A stretch of DNA of 64,000 nt from Vicia villosa (GCF_029867415.1 NC_081182.1:9926646-9990645), one strand, 5' to 3'; positions 34,903 to 46,565 are shown, numbered from the stretch's first letter. Made by a program: numbers and translations. Notes: generated by a model not told the origin, from the sequence alone.

Positions 34903-36344
34903 ATGGTGCTTTCTCTTCAAGCTTCTGATTTCTTCCTTATGAGTCTTGATCATTTCATTCCCTTCTTGGACAAGTCTGGAAATCTCTTGTTCCCATGAGT
35001 GGATCTGATTTGGGGAGACAAAATCTTCAATCTTCCATTTACGGGAAAAGTAGTCAAGAAAATCTTCGCGATCTTTAGCACAACCACCAACACTGCTTTT
35101 TTAGATTCAACCCCATGCAAACGTCTTTCAAAGTCATCCCTTTCTCTCTTCAAACACACGAAAGTTACAACAAGGTCTTCATTTGGAGAAGGAATGTAAG
35201 ATTAAAAAACAATAGGAACAACGGGAGGGGGAATTTTTGGGACCACAGGTGTATCAGATGTGTATGGTATCCCAAATTCAACAACTCGATCATAAATCCA
35301 TTTGAAATAAGGATCCAAAGGGACGTAGTTCCTCCTTCCCAAATCTCTCATACCAACTTTCTTTACCTGAGACCAAGCTTTAACGAAGAGATATTTTTTC
35401 TTGGTTTTGCCTGAATCATAGTCAAAATATTCTGCACTGATATATAAGGAGCGTGACTTGTCTTTTAAAGCGAAACCAAACTGATGTCGAGCTAAGATGG
35501 GATTGTAGGTTATTCCCCCCAAGAACACCAATAAGAGGTATGTTTGGGAATTCCCCACAATGATCGAAGTTCTCTCAAATTCCTTTTGGTACCAAATAAC
35601 GTCATCAAAGGAAAGCTTCATGATTCTCTGAGCCCAAGTTAAACCTTCTTCATTTTTTATTATTGATCGGGGTAAGTGCGAAATAAACCACTTATATAGA
35701 AGAGGAGAGCACCCAATAACACAACCTTGTCTCTTTGATACTCGGAGATGAATAGAGTGCAGCAAGTCACCAAGTACAGTAGGAACGAGATTCTTGTTGA
35801 GGAAGATCTTAATGGCGGCCACATTGACAATTTTATCATAACGGTGATATAAGACTTGTCCATAAATTAGCAAGGATAAAAAATTCTCCTAAGCATCCAT
35901 ACATGAGGACTTAGCAAAGATCTCGGTCTTCTTGTATAGGAAATCAAGGGGTAACCCATAATATTCTTTTATACTAATTCAAACCTTTCCAATCTCAGAT
36001 CTTGGTAGATGTAGAGCAACAACAATGTCTTCCAACTTAGGATTTTCTTCTTCGCCTGTGTAGGGAATCTGATTAAGTACAGGAAGCCCCAACAGGTATG
36101 AGAATTCTTCCAAGGATGGTACTTGTTGAAAATCTCTATTTGTGAAGTAATGGAGAAAAGGATCATAGAATTAGACCATAGTATTGAGAGGGGTTTCATC
36201 CACTTCAGTTCGGATTAAACTTATCAGCTTGTTGAGAGATTCAGTAAATCTGAAAGAACCAGAAATGTTATCACATAAAATCATCAATGGTGTAGGCACT
36301 TTCTTGAAAGTGAGGAAAAAAGGATTACGGACTTTGATTTCCAT
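34903..36344 (-). pseudogene. Ogre-like ORF1 pseudogene, left arm
   Basis: From ATG 36344, readable across several stops: SLNKLISLIRTEVDETPLNT, then LLGLPVLNQIPYTGEEENPK. An open stretch at 35202-35873 includes VLGDLLHSIHLRVSKRQGCV, PLLYKWFISHLPRS, QRIMKLSFDDVIWYQKE and GGITYNPILARHQFGFALKD. The C-terminal part is a K/E-rich coiled coil. It corresponds to the intact ORF1 at 54899-56422 (DUF7745-like domain of plants). ORF1 is an extra protein of Ogre elements with unproven role. Stops near 36180, 35978, 35900 and 35202 disable it. Confidence 0.85.
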
Positions 36345-36429
36345 ATTCAAATAACCTACAAAAAGTATATGGTTAAAATCTCTTAGTTCCTGGAAATAGG
36401 TTAGTCATGGTATGCATGGATGCATGTAT

Positions 36430-36720
36430 GCATGATGCATCACATAATAATCATAAACAAGTCCAGACAATTCACACGGTTCTTCCTTAGGTTTATAGCT
36501 TGCATGAAGTATGACCAGGTAACTACCCTTCCCCAAAGGTATTTTTAAAGATAGGAATGAAATTAGTAACAGAGTTCTAAAGGTTACTCATAATGATCAA
36601 CCCATCTAAAGTACCCTCGAACATGATACATACATACTATGCAATGATACCTTACGAGAAACCTATCTGAGTGTAGTATCGGGTAGCAACTATAACTCAA
36701 CATACATCAAGAGTATTCAA
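36430..36720. other. Centre of the head-to-head inverted repeat
   Basis: About 290 bp without obvious inverted match separates the two arms. On both sides lie mirror copies of the ORF1 leader (ggttagtcatggtatgcatg at about 36409, its complement at about 36725). The centre carries leader-like sequence only; neither element has its 5' LTR or primer site here. Confidence 0.7.
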
Positions 36721-36798
36721 CATCCATGCATACCATGACTAACCTATTTCAAGGAACTAAGGGATTTTAACCATATAATTATTGTAGGTTATTTGAAT

Positions 36799-38260
36799 AT
36801 GGCAATCAAAGTATGTAATCCTTTTTTTCCTCATTTTCAAGAAAATGCCTACACCATAAAGATTTTCTATGACAACATTTCTGGTTCTCTCAGATTTATT
36901 GAATCTCTCAACAAGCTGATAAGTTTAGTCCGAACTGAGGTGGATGAAACCTTTCTCAATATTATGGTCAAGTTCTATGATCCTCTTCTCCACAATTTCA
37001 CTTAATAGAGATTTTAAGCTAGTACCATCCTTGGAAGAATTCTCACACTTGTTGGGGATTCATGTACTTAATCAAATTCCTTACACAGGCGAAGAAGAAG
37101 ATCCTAAGTTGGAAGACATTGATGTTGCTTTACATCTACCAAGATCTGAGATTGGAAAGGTTTGAATTAGTAGAAAAGAATATTCTGGGTTACCCCTTGA
37201 TTTCCCATATAAGAAGGCTGAGATCTTTGCTAAGTCCTCAAGTATGGATGCTTTGGAGAATTTTTTATCCTTGCTAATTTATGGACAAGTCTTATTTCAC
37301 TGTTATGTTAAAATTGTCAATGTGGCCACCATTAAGATCTTCCTCAGCAAGAATCCCGTTCCTACTCTACTTGGTGACTTGTTGCACTCTATTCATCTCC
37401 GAGTATCAAAGAGACAAGGTTGTGTTCTTGGGTGCGCTCCTCTTCTGTATAAGTGATTTATTTCGCACTTATACCGATCAGTAATAAAAAATGAAGAAGG
37501 TTTAACTTGGGCTCAGAGAATCATGAAGCTTTCCTTTGACGACGTTATTTGGTACCAAAAGGAATTTGAGAGAACTTTTTTGTTCGATCATTATGTAGAA
37601 TTCCCAAACATACCTCTTTTTGGTATTCGTGGGGGAATAACCTACAATCCCATCTTAGCTTGACATCAGTTTGGTTTCGCTTTAAAAGACAAGTCACGCT
37701 CCTTATATATCAGTGCAGAATATTTTGACTATGATTCAGACAAAACCAAGAAAAAATATCTCTTCATTAAAGCTTGGTCTCAGGTAAAGAAATTTGGTAT
37801 GAGAGATTTGGGAAGGAGGAACTACGTCCCTTTAGATCCTTATTTCAAATGGATTTATGATCGAGTTGTTGAATTTGGGATACCATACACATCTGATACA
37901 CCTGTGGTCCCAAGAACTCCCCCTCCCGTTGTTCTTATTGTTTTTGAATCTTACGTTCCTTCTCCAAATGAAGAACTTGTTGTAACTGTCGTCTGTTTGA
38001 AGAGAGAAAAGGATGACTTTGAAAGACGTTTGGATGAGGTTGAAGCTGAAAAGTAGTGTTGGTGGTTGTGTTAAAGAGCGTGAAGATTTGCTTGACTACT
38101 TTTCCCGTAAATGAAAGATTGAAGATTTTTTCTCCCCAAATCATATTTACTCATGGGAACAATATATTTCTAAACTTGTCCAATAAGGGAATGAAATGAT
38201 CAAGACTCATAGGGAAGAAATCAGAAGCTTGAAGAGAAAGTATCGTCATGAACACTAACT
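36799..38260 (+). pseudogene. Ogre-like ORF1 pseudogene, right arm
   Basis: From ATG 36799: FIESLNKLISLVRTEVDETF, VKFYDPLLHNFT, then after shifts PTLLGDLLHSIHLRVSKRQG, PLLYK, QRIMKLSFDDVIWYQKE, GGITYNPILA and MRDLGRRNYVPLDPYFKWIY, and finally a coiled-coil tail. It is the mirror copy of 34903-36344 with different stops (near 37003, 37163, 37456, 37663), so the two have decayed separately. Confidence 0.85.
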
Positions 38261-38500
38261 TTTCGGGATTTAGATTTTGTTTACATTTCAGCACTCTTGT
38301 ATTTTGATGTAACTAATGAATTATGGCCTTATGGTCTCACAAGTTGATTATTTATGCCAGTTCTTTTTTCAATATGTGTTAAAATCCCTTTAGTTCTTTT
38401 AAAACATTGCATTTGCACTCGCATACCATTCATAGCATTACATAACAGGTATTTCAGAAACCGGTTTTCTCATTCTCTCGCTGTTTATTTCAGCAGAAGA

Positions 38501-39681
38501 GTGGCTCTCGAACAAACTGTCAAAGACCTTCAAGCTCAGAACGTCCAGTTTCAGCAAATGTTCATCAGTCTAGCCAAGGGGCAAGAAGAGCTCAAGGAAC
38601 TCATTACTAAGAAAGACAAGAAGAGATCCAAATTACGAGTTGCTGTCCTCAACATGGGAAGAAGGTTCAGAGTTTCGGTTAAGGCACCCAGAGAGATTGA
38701 ATTCCCAGAAGGAAGCGTCAATAATGACAACAAAAATAATGCTGATGAAGATAACGTGCAAGCATTTGATGGAGAGGAAGAAGACTATATGGATGAACAA
38801 TACCCACCTGCTGATGAGAAGTATAGACTGCTGGAAGATCGTCTGAGTGCCATGGAACATCAAAGGGTACATGGGCTAGATTTTGAAGACATGGGCTTGA
38901 TCATTGGGGTTGTCATTCCTCCCAAGTTCAAGGTCCCTGTGTTTGCAAAGCACGACGGTGTTTCTTGTCCTTAGCTGCATCTGAGGTCTTACGTTCAGAA
39001 AATTTAACCTCATACTGCTGATAGAAAATTGTGGGTGCATTTATTCCAAGAAAGCTTATCTGGGACACCGTTGGAATGGTTCTGTCAGCTGGAGGGAACC
39101 AACATCCACACTTGGGAAGATCTGGCCGCTGCCTTCTACAAACAATATCAATACAAAGCTGACCTCGCGCTAACTCGCATGCAACTCCAAAGTATGTCAT
39201 TGGGTTCTAATGAAGGGTTCAAGGAATATGCGCAGAAGTGGAGAGATCTAGCCGGAAGAGTTTGACCTCCGTTGTCCGATAGAGAGCTGGTTGACATGTT
39301 TGTGGGCCCTCTGACAGGGCCATTCTTTAATCATCTAATTGGAAGTTCATCAACTGGATTCACTTAGTTAATATTGATCAGAGAGCATGTGGAAGCTAAT
39401 GTTGTATATGGCCAAAAGCATCATGGTAAAACTGAAGGTCGTCAAACTGTGGGGATTGTGATGATCTCCAATCCTGCACCCGCTCAACGACAAAATAATC
39501 AGTCTAGGCAAGATACGCCAAGAAGATAATTCACAAAGATCAACATGCCACTGAATCAGGTGCTGCAACATCTGTTGAAAGCTGGATTGATTGCTGTGAG
39601 GGATCCTCCTCAGAACGTCAACACCTATTCTCCTAAGTACAATCCAAATATGCAATGTGCCTATCATTCCAATAGACCTGG
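38501..39681 (+). pseudogene. Ogre-like Gag pseudogene, right arm, 5' part
   Basis: Begins VALEQTVKDLQAQNVQFQQM; the start codon is GTG where the left-arm copy has ATG. Continues through FKVPVFAKHDGVS, the Gag core (LWVHLFQESLSG, WFCQLEGTNIHTWEDL, NEGFKEYAQKWRDLAGRV) and MPLNQVLQHLLKAGLIAVRD to the zinc finger start CAYHSN. Stops at about 38973, 39005, 39263 and 39367; a deletion of about 30 codons relative to the left arm lies near 39390. The reading is interrupted inside the zinc finger by the intact Ogre and continues in the same frame at 62250. Confidence 0.9.
39677..39681. other. Target-site duplication CCTGG, left copy
   Basis: Directly abuts the Ogre LTR; the second copy is at 62245-62249. 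Removing the element and one copy restores the host Gag frame across the zinc finger. Confidence 0.97.
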
Positions 39682-40370
39682 TGTCGCGGGCGAAAAACCG
39701 TTTTGTTCCTCTTTTTGTGGGATGAGACACCTGATGCCTTCTTTGGGCTCGAGTGCTCATAAAAAATGATTTTTCTTTTGTATCGACCAAACTTTTTATT
39801 GTTTCCAAAAGAGGAAAAGGAAAAAAGCTGCAATAACCTAAAAGTGGGGGGAGAGATCTTTGGGTAAGAGGGTTGGTTATACGAAGGGAAGGTATTAGCA
39901 CCCAACGTATCTATAGTACTCTATAGGTTTCTTTGCTTTGTTTTTCATTCCATGTTATTGAGAGGTTCTTGTGAAAAAGAGGTGGGACCTAAGGTGTTTG
40001 TTTGATTATGCTCGCAAAGATCATCGCGATCCTCTGCATACATATCCCTTAGAGGGAATCAGAGCATCTGTAGCTCGGGGTCTACGGGTGCTAAGGTTTG
40101 AATGTTTTTTTTTGTTTTGTTTTGCTCGCCAAGGATCGACCTTGTGCCTACGTATTCTCAAAGGGATGTTGAGAAAGTCAGAGCAATCGTAGTTCCCACT
40201 TATGCTAGTGGAAGCAAAGGATAAGAGACAAATGTCATCTAAATGTTCGATGTATCTAATCTATATCATCACATACATCTGTTTGATTTTTGTTTGAAAA
40301 TCTTTTCATTATAAGCCCGGGGCCATGCCACTTAGGGTGCTTAGAATGATAAAGATGTTTTTTTGTTTAA

Positions 40371-40610
40371 CCAGCCTTGTGGCAAAAACTTTCAATGAAG
40401 TCAGCCTTGTGACAAAAAGTTTTGATTAATCAGCCAGCCTCGTGGCAAAAGTTTCAATGAAGTCAGCCTTGTGACAAAAACTTTGATTAATCAGCCAGTA
40501 TGGTGGCAAAACGGTTTGATTGATTTAGCCAGCCTTGTGGCAAAAAGTTTGATTGATTAGCCAGCCTTGTGGCAAAAAAAGTTTGATTGATTAGCCAGCC
40601 TTGTGGCAAT
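40371..40610 (-). repeat. GCCTTG-loop hairpin array, 3' LTR copy
   Basis: Eight short hairpins of form stem-GCCTTG-stem, read on plus. The stem is GCCA/TGGC in most and GTCA/TGAC in two (40400-40413 and the unit near 40462). Loops vary to GCCTCG and GTATGG. Spacers alternate between AAAACTTTCAATGAA and AAAGTTTGATTGATTA types. Identical in the 5' LTR at 57931-58170. Confidence 0.8.
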
Positions 40611-40724
40611 AAAGTTTGATAAATTAATTGTTTGTGATGATATAGAAGAGATACTCCTATCATAGAGATGAAAAATGTCTAATCTCCTAGGGTATTTGAT
40701 TTGGATATTGGGGATGCTTATAAG

Positions 40725-40990
40725 AAGCCCGTGGGTCCTTGTACGAAGCCCAAGAGGAGGCTATCCGAGGGTCCTTGCATTGTAAGCCCAAGAGGAGGCT
40801 ATGGGAGGGACAATCCAGGGTCCTTGCATTGTAAGCCCAAGAGGAGGCTATGGGAGGGTCACTCGTTTGTACAAAGCCCAAGGGGAGGCATGGTATAGTT
40901 GGTCTGAGCTCTTAGAGCGATTTCACCGGGAAACCATACTCTATGTCCTAACCTAAACTAGTGAGATTCTTTGCACGAAGCCCAATAGGA
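40725..40990 (-). repeat. AGCC-CAAGAGGA-GGCT repeat cluster, 3' LTR copy
   Basis: Five units with an AGCC arm, a CAAGAGGA-like loop and a GGCT arm, embedded in GGGTCCTTG.. repeats. One unit has GCC/GGC with loop CAAGGGGA and one has loop CAATAGGA. The second copy is at about 58285-58550. Confidence 0.75.
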
Positions 40991-42081
40991 GGCTATGGGG
41001 AACCTAATGTTGTACTAAGTTGAACAAGCACACATATCACACATATGAACAAACATGAACAAGTATGAACAAATATGAACAAACATGAACAATTATATAT
41101 ATGACAAAGTGTGTGTATATAATGGAGTTTATGAAGGAAATATACCTGTAAGCATGATCCATTTGTATACACAGGGGCTCGGGACTCACACTCGAGGAGA
41201 GGTCCACTTGAGTTTATTCAAAGCTATGTAAACAGGTATTTACAAAGGGGCTTGGGACTTATACCTACATGGAGGCCCATGATATATTTTTGGGAAGATT
41301 TAAAGAAAACCTTCATTTTTGATTTGTTATTCAAAGTTAAAAACAGATCAAGATATGTACAAAAATGTGTACAATGAAATACCTAATTTCATGTACAGGA
41401 ATGGGTATGTACAAAAGGGCTTGGGACTTATACCTACGTGGAGGCCCGTGTTTTATTTACAAAACATGGTTGATTGTTTATTTACAGACGCGAGGTTTCG
41501 TCGTTTTGAAAACTGTTTGAAAAAGTTTTAATTTGAAGAAGTTTTATTGTTTTGAAAGAGTTTATTGTTTTGAAAACTGTACAAAAAGAAAAGAAATGGG
41601 ACTTACACTCTCTAATATTCGAGAGGCCCTACATCATTTTGAAAACCAATTGATCAATTAAAAGATTTAATCAAAAGTTTCAAAAAGAAATGGTTTATTG
41701 TTTTTGAAAAGAATCGCGATCGCTCGTTTTAAAACGATTTGAATTTTGAAAGAAGTCAATTTAATCAAAAGATCATCCTCAATTAACACTTAGATGATTA
41801 GGGTCTGTTCAAAAAATATTTACAAGTGATTTAAGTTTAAAGATCAAGTGAAAAACAATATTTAAAAGTATTAAAAAACACTTAAAAATATGTTATTTTA
41901 AACTTAATTAAAAATGTATTAAACAAATATATTTTTGTGATTTTTTTTGATATTCATAAAATACATATATAAAATAATAAGTGTGTAAAAAATGAGGAAA
42001 AAATAAGTTAAATTGAATGGTTAATTAATTAGATGAAGTTTGTTAAAAAATGAAAGAAAAATAGTTGTAAAAAAATGGTTT

Positions 42082-42158
42082 TGGTCCCTAGAGGTGTTGA
42101 ACCCACGCCCTTGTGTTTACCAGCCAAAACACTTGCCAACCCAGCTGCGCGCGCAGCT
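42082..42158 (-). other. tRNA-like block and GC palindrome, 3' LTR copy
   Basis: In sense direction: the perfect 16-bp palindrome AGCTGCGCGCGCAGCT (42143-42158), then GGGTTGGCAAGTG (D-arm/A-box-like), then GTGGGTTCAACACC (T-arm/B-box-like), followed by a T-rich stretch. The 5' LTR copy is at 59642-59718. Confidence 0.5.
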
Positions 42159-44684
42159 TGTTATTATAACAACTTCGTTTAATTATATTTGAAAACTAAT
42201 ATTTGAAATTTATGAACAGAAAATGGCGCCAAGAACACCATCCCCATTTGATTTTGAAAATTCTTGAAACTGAACCAAATTGATCAAGTGAAGGGTCTAT
42301 CTTGCTCGGTTTTGGACGAGGAACATGATGATAGCATTTAATTTCATTTATTTTCACTCTAAGACTATCAATTTTCTGATGAACACGAAGAACCCTAGAA
42401 CTGAAATTCAATGTGAAATCGTGTATGATCATGTTATGATGCAATTGATTGAGGGTCAATGATCCTCATAGGTGCAGAAACAAGATGGTATGCTCATATT
42501 TCATTTATGATGCGTGCAAGTATGAGTTTGAAGTTCAAGTGCACTTACCTCAAAAACGGCCAAACTGAGAATTGGATTTTGATCTGGAGATGTTACAGAT
42601 GCTTTGTATCAATCTGAATAGCTTCAATGATGATTATGGAAGGTGTCTGGATGCTTGGAACCATATGAATTCATCTGTGCTAAGCTGTGGTACCCGATCT
42701 GCATAACCTTGGAGTGTGAATCGAATCTGAAGATTATGAGGTTACAGATCATATGTGAGTGTTTGGATAGTTCATATGTGATATATGTGAGGTGTTAGAA
42801 GTGTTATTTTGGACAGAAATGATCTTGAATGGATTTTGGCATGATAAGGCTTAGATTATGCATATTTGAGAAGTGAGGTAGTGATTTTGAGTTTGAGATG
42901 TTTTTGGAGTGTGTGAGTGGATCAAACACATCCCATATGATGTTTGTGGTTTGTGGGAAGCATCACTTTGGTCAGAAATTCAAAGGTTTAGAGGTTGAGC
43001 ATTTTACCTCTTTGAAACTTAAGAAACTTGCATTCTAAGAAAGAAAGAGAAAGCCTATAATTTGTGTGACTTTGGTGTGATTTTGAATGGAGTTTGGACC
43101 TCTATTTATAGGCCAAAGAGTCTGAACTCAGAGCTTTGCAACTTGATCAAAGTTTGATGATTTGGCTTAAGAGATAAAAAGGAATCTTTTACATTTAATG
43201 CAAAATGGTTAAAGTGACCAAACCATGGTTAAAACTCAAGCTTCTTATCCTCTTCCATTCTGATCTCAAATCAGAGAAAATATCTTCAATTATTGCCTCT
43301 TTGCATCATTGCTTGGATTATAGGTCATGTAGTCTTGAAACTTAGTGAAAAATGGTGAAAATTCAAGTGAAAATGATCACTAAATGCATAATTCAAAACC
43401 ATAGCTACACTCCATATTTTTTCATGCTCTTTGACATTTTGGAAAGCTCATGTTACATACTTCAAAAGCCTAGTTGAAAGCTTCCTCAAGTCTCTTAAGG
43501 AAATGGGTGAAAAAGTTCCATGAACTTTGAAGAAAGTGAGATTTTAAGTGAAGTTTTCAAAAAGTACCAACTTTGAAGCTCCATATCTCTTAAATGGTTG
43601 ATCTTTTGGAAAAAATTTATATGTGTCAAAGTTGTTTATTGGATCAAAATCTACAACTTTCATGTTGGAAGTTTTTTTCAGTTTGTAGGTGAAATTTTGA
43701 GAAATTCCCTTTCAAAGTTTGGAAAAAACCATGAAAAACACTTAGAAATTTTTCTAAGTATGAAAAGTCAAACTTTTGACTTTTTGATTCTTGATTGATT
43801 TTCTTGATTTTTCTTGATCAAATGACTTCATATATCATATATTGATGATTTAAAACTTCAAAAGTCATGGTTGACCAAAATTCCCCAACAGTCAAAGGTG
43901 TTCTTGTACAGTTGACTTTTTCAGACGAATCGCGTTTCTGGAGATTTCAAATGAAGCAGGCTACCCTCACCAAATGAATGGTATGAATGGATCATATTGA
44001 AGCATTAGAGGATATTGAGCCATGGTTTGAGTTGTGGCACCATGTCCTGATTAAAAAGTCAGTTGTTCAGTGAATTAGGTCAAAAACCCTAATTGTCGAC
44101 CTGATGAAATTGATGACTGTGGACCTTGAATTGAGATGTAATCTTCATTGGATATTGTCATAGGGATTATTTGAAGATGATTAAAACCTTTGATTGACTC
44201 CCTGGGGATTTTTAGGGTTTCCCAAATGTGATCCCTGATTTCAGTCCCTGATAGTTCAAAACCCTGATCTGAGGATTTGTCTGATCAATCTTTGTGTAGG
44301 AGATGTTATGAGCCAATGGATTAGGTCAAAATGATGCACTTGAGGTCTTGATATCATGTCCCAAGCCATTAGGTCAAATTCTGAGCAAAAGTCAGGAGTG
44401 TGCTGTCTTCAGTCAAAACCCTAGTTCAGTCGATTCAAAGCTGTTGAGCTTGTTGAAATGAATCTCTGAGGACCAAATGTTGATTATTGATGAAGATGAT
44501 TCATTTGAGATGAAGGGAGAACAAAACCCTAATTGATTGTTACTTGTACTGATGAGTGATTTCCAGATTAAACCCTGCTGAGTCACAAGTAGCAAACACA
44601 AACTATGCAATTTGTTAGAGATGCAAATGATGCATATGCAAATGATATGAGGTGGTATCTTAGGTCAAAAATTGGGGTATGACA

Positions 44685-44697
44685 GATGCCCCTATTT
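44685..44697 (-). other. Polypurine tract of the Ogre element
   Basis: Sense AAATAGGGGCATC lies directly before the 3' LTR start (TGTCATACC). Short but in the correct place. Confidence 0.55.
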
Positions 44698-44773
44698 AAG
44701 TTTCTTCAACCTGAGACATGAAGATTGAAAATCTTCGTTTTGATAGGGTGGAAGAGACTTAAATATCAGAAGA

Positions 44774-45662
44774 CGCGAATTTTGGACCTAAGATACCAAA
44801 ATTGCGAATGATGCAAGGATATCTTTACCGAGGGATATCAAGAACTGACTCCGCTGGGGAAAAGAGATTGGGGAAGGATGTCCCAATCCGTTTTAGGAAG
44901 AGAATCCGTTTTGTTCGGGAAAGCAAGTGTATGCTCCACCGGGGAATGATAGCTTTGTAAGAAAAGCTTACCTATCGACATTATCGACTATCAGCATGGG
45001 GATAGACTTGTTTAATAATGCGAAGGTGAAAGGTATGAAACTGTATTACCGACTATCAGCATGGTGATAGACTTGACAAGGTAAAAAAGAGTTTCAAAGG
45101 TTCGGTTAATATTATCGACTATCAGCATTGGGATAGACATGTTTAATAATATAACCAGAACAAAAGTTACCGACTACCAGCCTCGTGATAGTGGTTTTGA
45201 AGACATGATCAATTATCAGCCAAGTGATAAAATGATTTCTGGAGACTTTGCTAGGGAAATTACTGGTTATTCAGCCTTGTGAACAGTAATAAGGCCCTGA
45301 TTGTCAAATGGTCTTCACGATTGATTTCCTAGAGAGGAAAAGTCTTTTGAAAGAGACATAAGCTGCTCAGATGATGAGGCTATTGCTTATTGTCTGTTTT
45401 TTTTACGACTCTATTTGAGGAATCGGAATTTGAATCTCTGGTAAAGACAAGGTTCTAACCAAGAATGAATTGGAAAGAAACAGTCAAACAAGACTTTGTA
45501 CCCATGAGGAATGAACTCAAATGGGGATTTTCTCCTTTGTTTTGAGAGGAGAAAACTAAAGCAACCTTCTTCCACGAGGAATGATCTCAGTGGGGAACTG
45601 GAGAAAGAAGATGTTCTTTCTGCTTATGGGTGACAACCTACTGGAGAGATGACATGCCCATA
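44774..45662 (-). repeat. Dense array of unrelated short hairpins in the Ogre 3' region
   Basis: About 15 self-complementary modules in 890 bp. Clear ones (plus coordinates): AATTTTGG/CCAAAATT 44774-44806; GATATC/GATATC 44818-44839; GATTGGG/CCCAATC 44866-44888; AGCTTT/AAAGCT 44951-44968; CTATC/GATAG 44988-45005; CTATCA/TGATAG 45053-45070; CTATC/GATAG 45119-45136; TTATCA/TGATAA 45213-45230; ATTACTG+TTCA/TGAA+CAGTAAT 45259-45290; TTTCCT/AGGAAA 45325-45340; near-perfect 16-mer 45342-45357; CCCA+TGAG/CTCA+TGGG 45501-45525; TTTTCTCC/GGAGAAAA 45528-45555; CCAC+GAG/CTC+GTGG 45572-45593; AGAAAGAA/TTCTTTCT 45602-45621; TATGGG/CCCATA 45625-45662. Confidence 0.8.
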
Positions 45663-45720
45663 CTTGCTTCTTTTTCTTTTCTTTTTTTCTTTCTTTTTTT
45701 TTTCTTTTTTCTTTTTGAGG
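45663..45720 (-). repeat. Purine-rich tract (sense)
   Basis: Sense strand is almost pure A and G (AAAAAGAAAAAAGAAAA-like), next to the hairpin array. It could be a simple repeat or an internal polypurine tract for second-strand priming. Confidence 0.6.
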
Positions 45721-45993
45721 ATAAATATATCCTAAACAAGTAATTATTGAAAAATGCAAGAATGCATAAATGATGCAAATATGTATGAATGATGAATGTC
45801 ATGAATGTCGCATGCATGCTAACAATACTGACAGACAGAGGAGTATATACTGGAGAGGGACCGACGTCGCAATACAACCAGATACTTGGCAAATGTTTTT
45901 CAACACGTTGTAGATAACACAGGTGATAAATGGTGTTGCATGTTTTAAACTTCTCTGGGGAAGATAAACATCTTTTCTCATTGAGATGGAAGA

Positions 45994-46092
45994 ACCTCCT
46001 CACTGGAGATTGGAGATCTTCTTCATTGGGGATAAAAGAACTTCTTCACTGGGGATAGAAGAGCTTCTTCACTGGGGATAGAAGAGCTTCTT
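45994..46092 (-). repeat. 23-bp tandem repeat, about four copies
   Basis: Unit on plus: TTCTTCACTGGGGATAGAAG plus AGC, with diverged first copies (CTCCTCACTGGAGATTGGAG..). Tandem repeats in the 3' untranslated region of Tat-lineage elements are known to be hypervariable and to seed satellites. Confidence 0.85.
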
Positions 46093-46565
46093 GTCATAAT
46101 CTTTGATAGTTGTTGATGTTCCTTCTGTTGTTCACAACTCAAAGGAAAGTTTCGCTTTTATTTTGAAAAAGAAAAGTGAAGTAAATTCATTTAAAACTTA
46201 TTTTTTCTTTTTCTTTTTTTTTTTGTTTCAAAAGTGAATAACACAATTAAAGCGTCATTTTGCAAGCTGAAAGAAATTAAAGATTGCAAACAAATGGGCA
46301 CAAGGCTCAAATTTATTTAATAGGATGGAAATCAGCTAAAGGCGTGATTCCATGGAGTATTTACAAAAGTTGGAAATGGTAATTATGCGGAAAAGGCTAC
46401 ATTGAAAGCAATAACCACTATTCCCCTAACAACTTTGAGTTCCAACTGTGCTTGTTGCTTCAGATTGGCAATGATTTGTTTGAAGATCCTTTGATGAGAA
46501 AGACTCCTCAGGCGACGAAGTACGGACTGATGCAGTTACTTTGTCATAAATCCCTAATTTTTGCC

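Larger units (their letters stand above)
39682..44684 (-). repeat. 3' LTR of the Ogre element
   Basis: Almost identical to 57241-62244. In sense direction: U3 with many GGTCAAAxCC/AAACCCTAAT phrases, TATA box at 43103-43110, the tRNA-like block at 42082-42142, AGCC-GGCT hairpins at about 40735-40990, the GCCTTG-loop hairpin array at 40371-40610, and the CGTTGGGTGCTAATACCTTC segment near 39900. Confidence 0.97.

Noticed and set aside
40371..40610. CRISPR-like array
   Set aside because: Repeats are short, spacers are themselves repeated, and the host is a plant retrotransposon LTR.
40687..40898. Matching small ORFs on both strands in the LTR (also 58247-58458)
   Set aside because: They arise from the AGCC-GGCT hairpin repeats, which read open in both directions; repetition in both LTRs is not evidence of coding.
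39682..44684. 5-kb segmental duplication or assembly duplication with 57241-62244
   Set aside because: The TGTC/GACA ends, primer site, polypurine tract and CCTGG target duplication show these are the two LTRs of one element.
45556..46003. K-rich and other short minus-strand ORFs between integrase and LTR as an env-like gene
   Set aside because: They are composed of simple repeats and hairpin modules; there is no signal peptide, membrane segment or length expected of an envelope protein.
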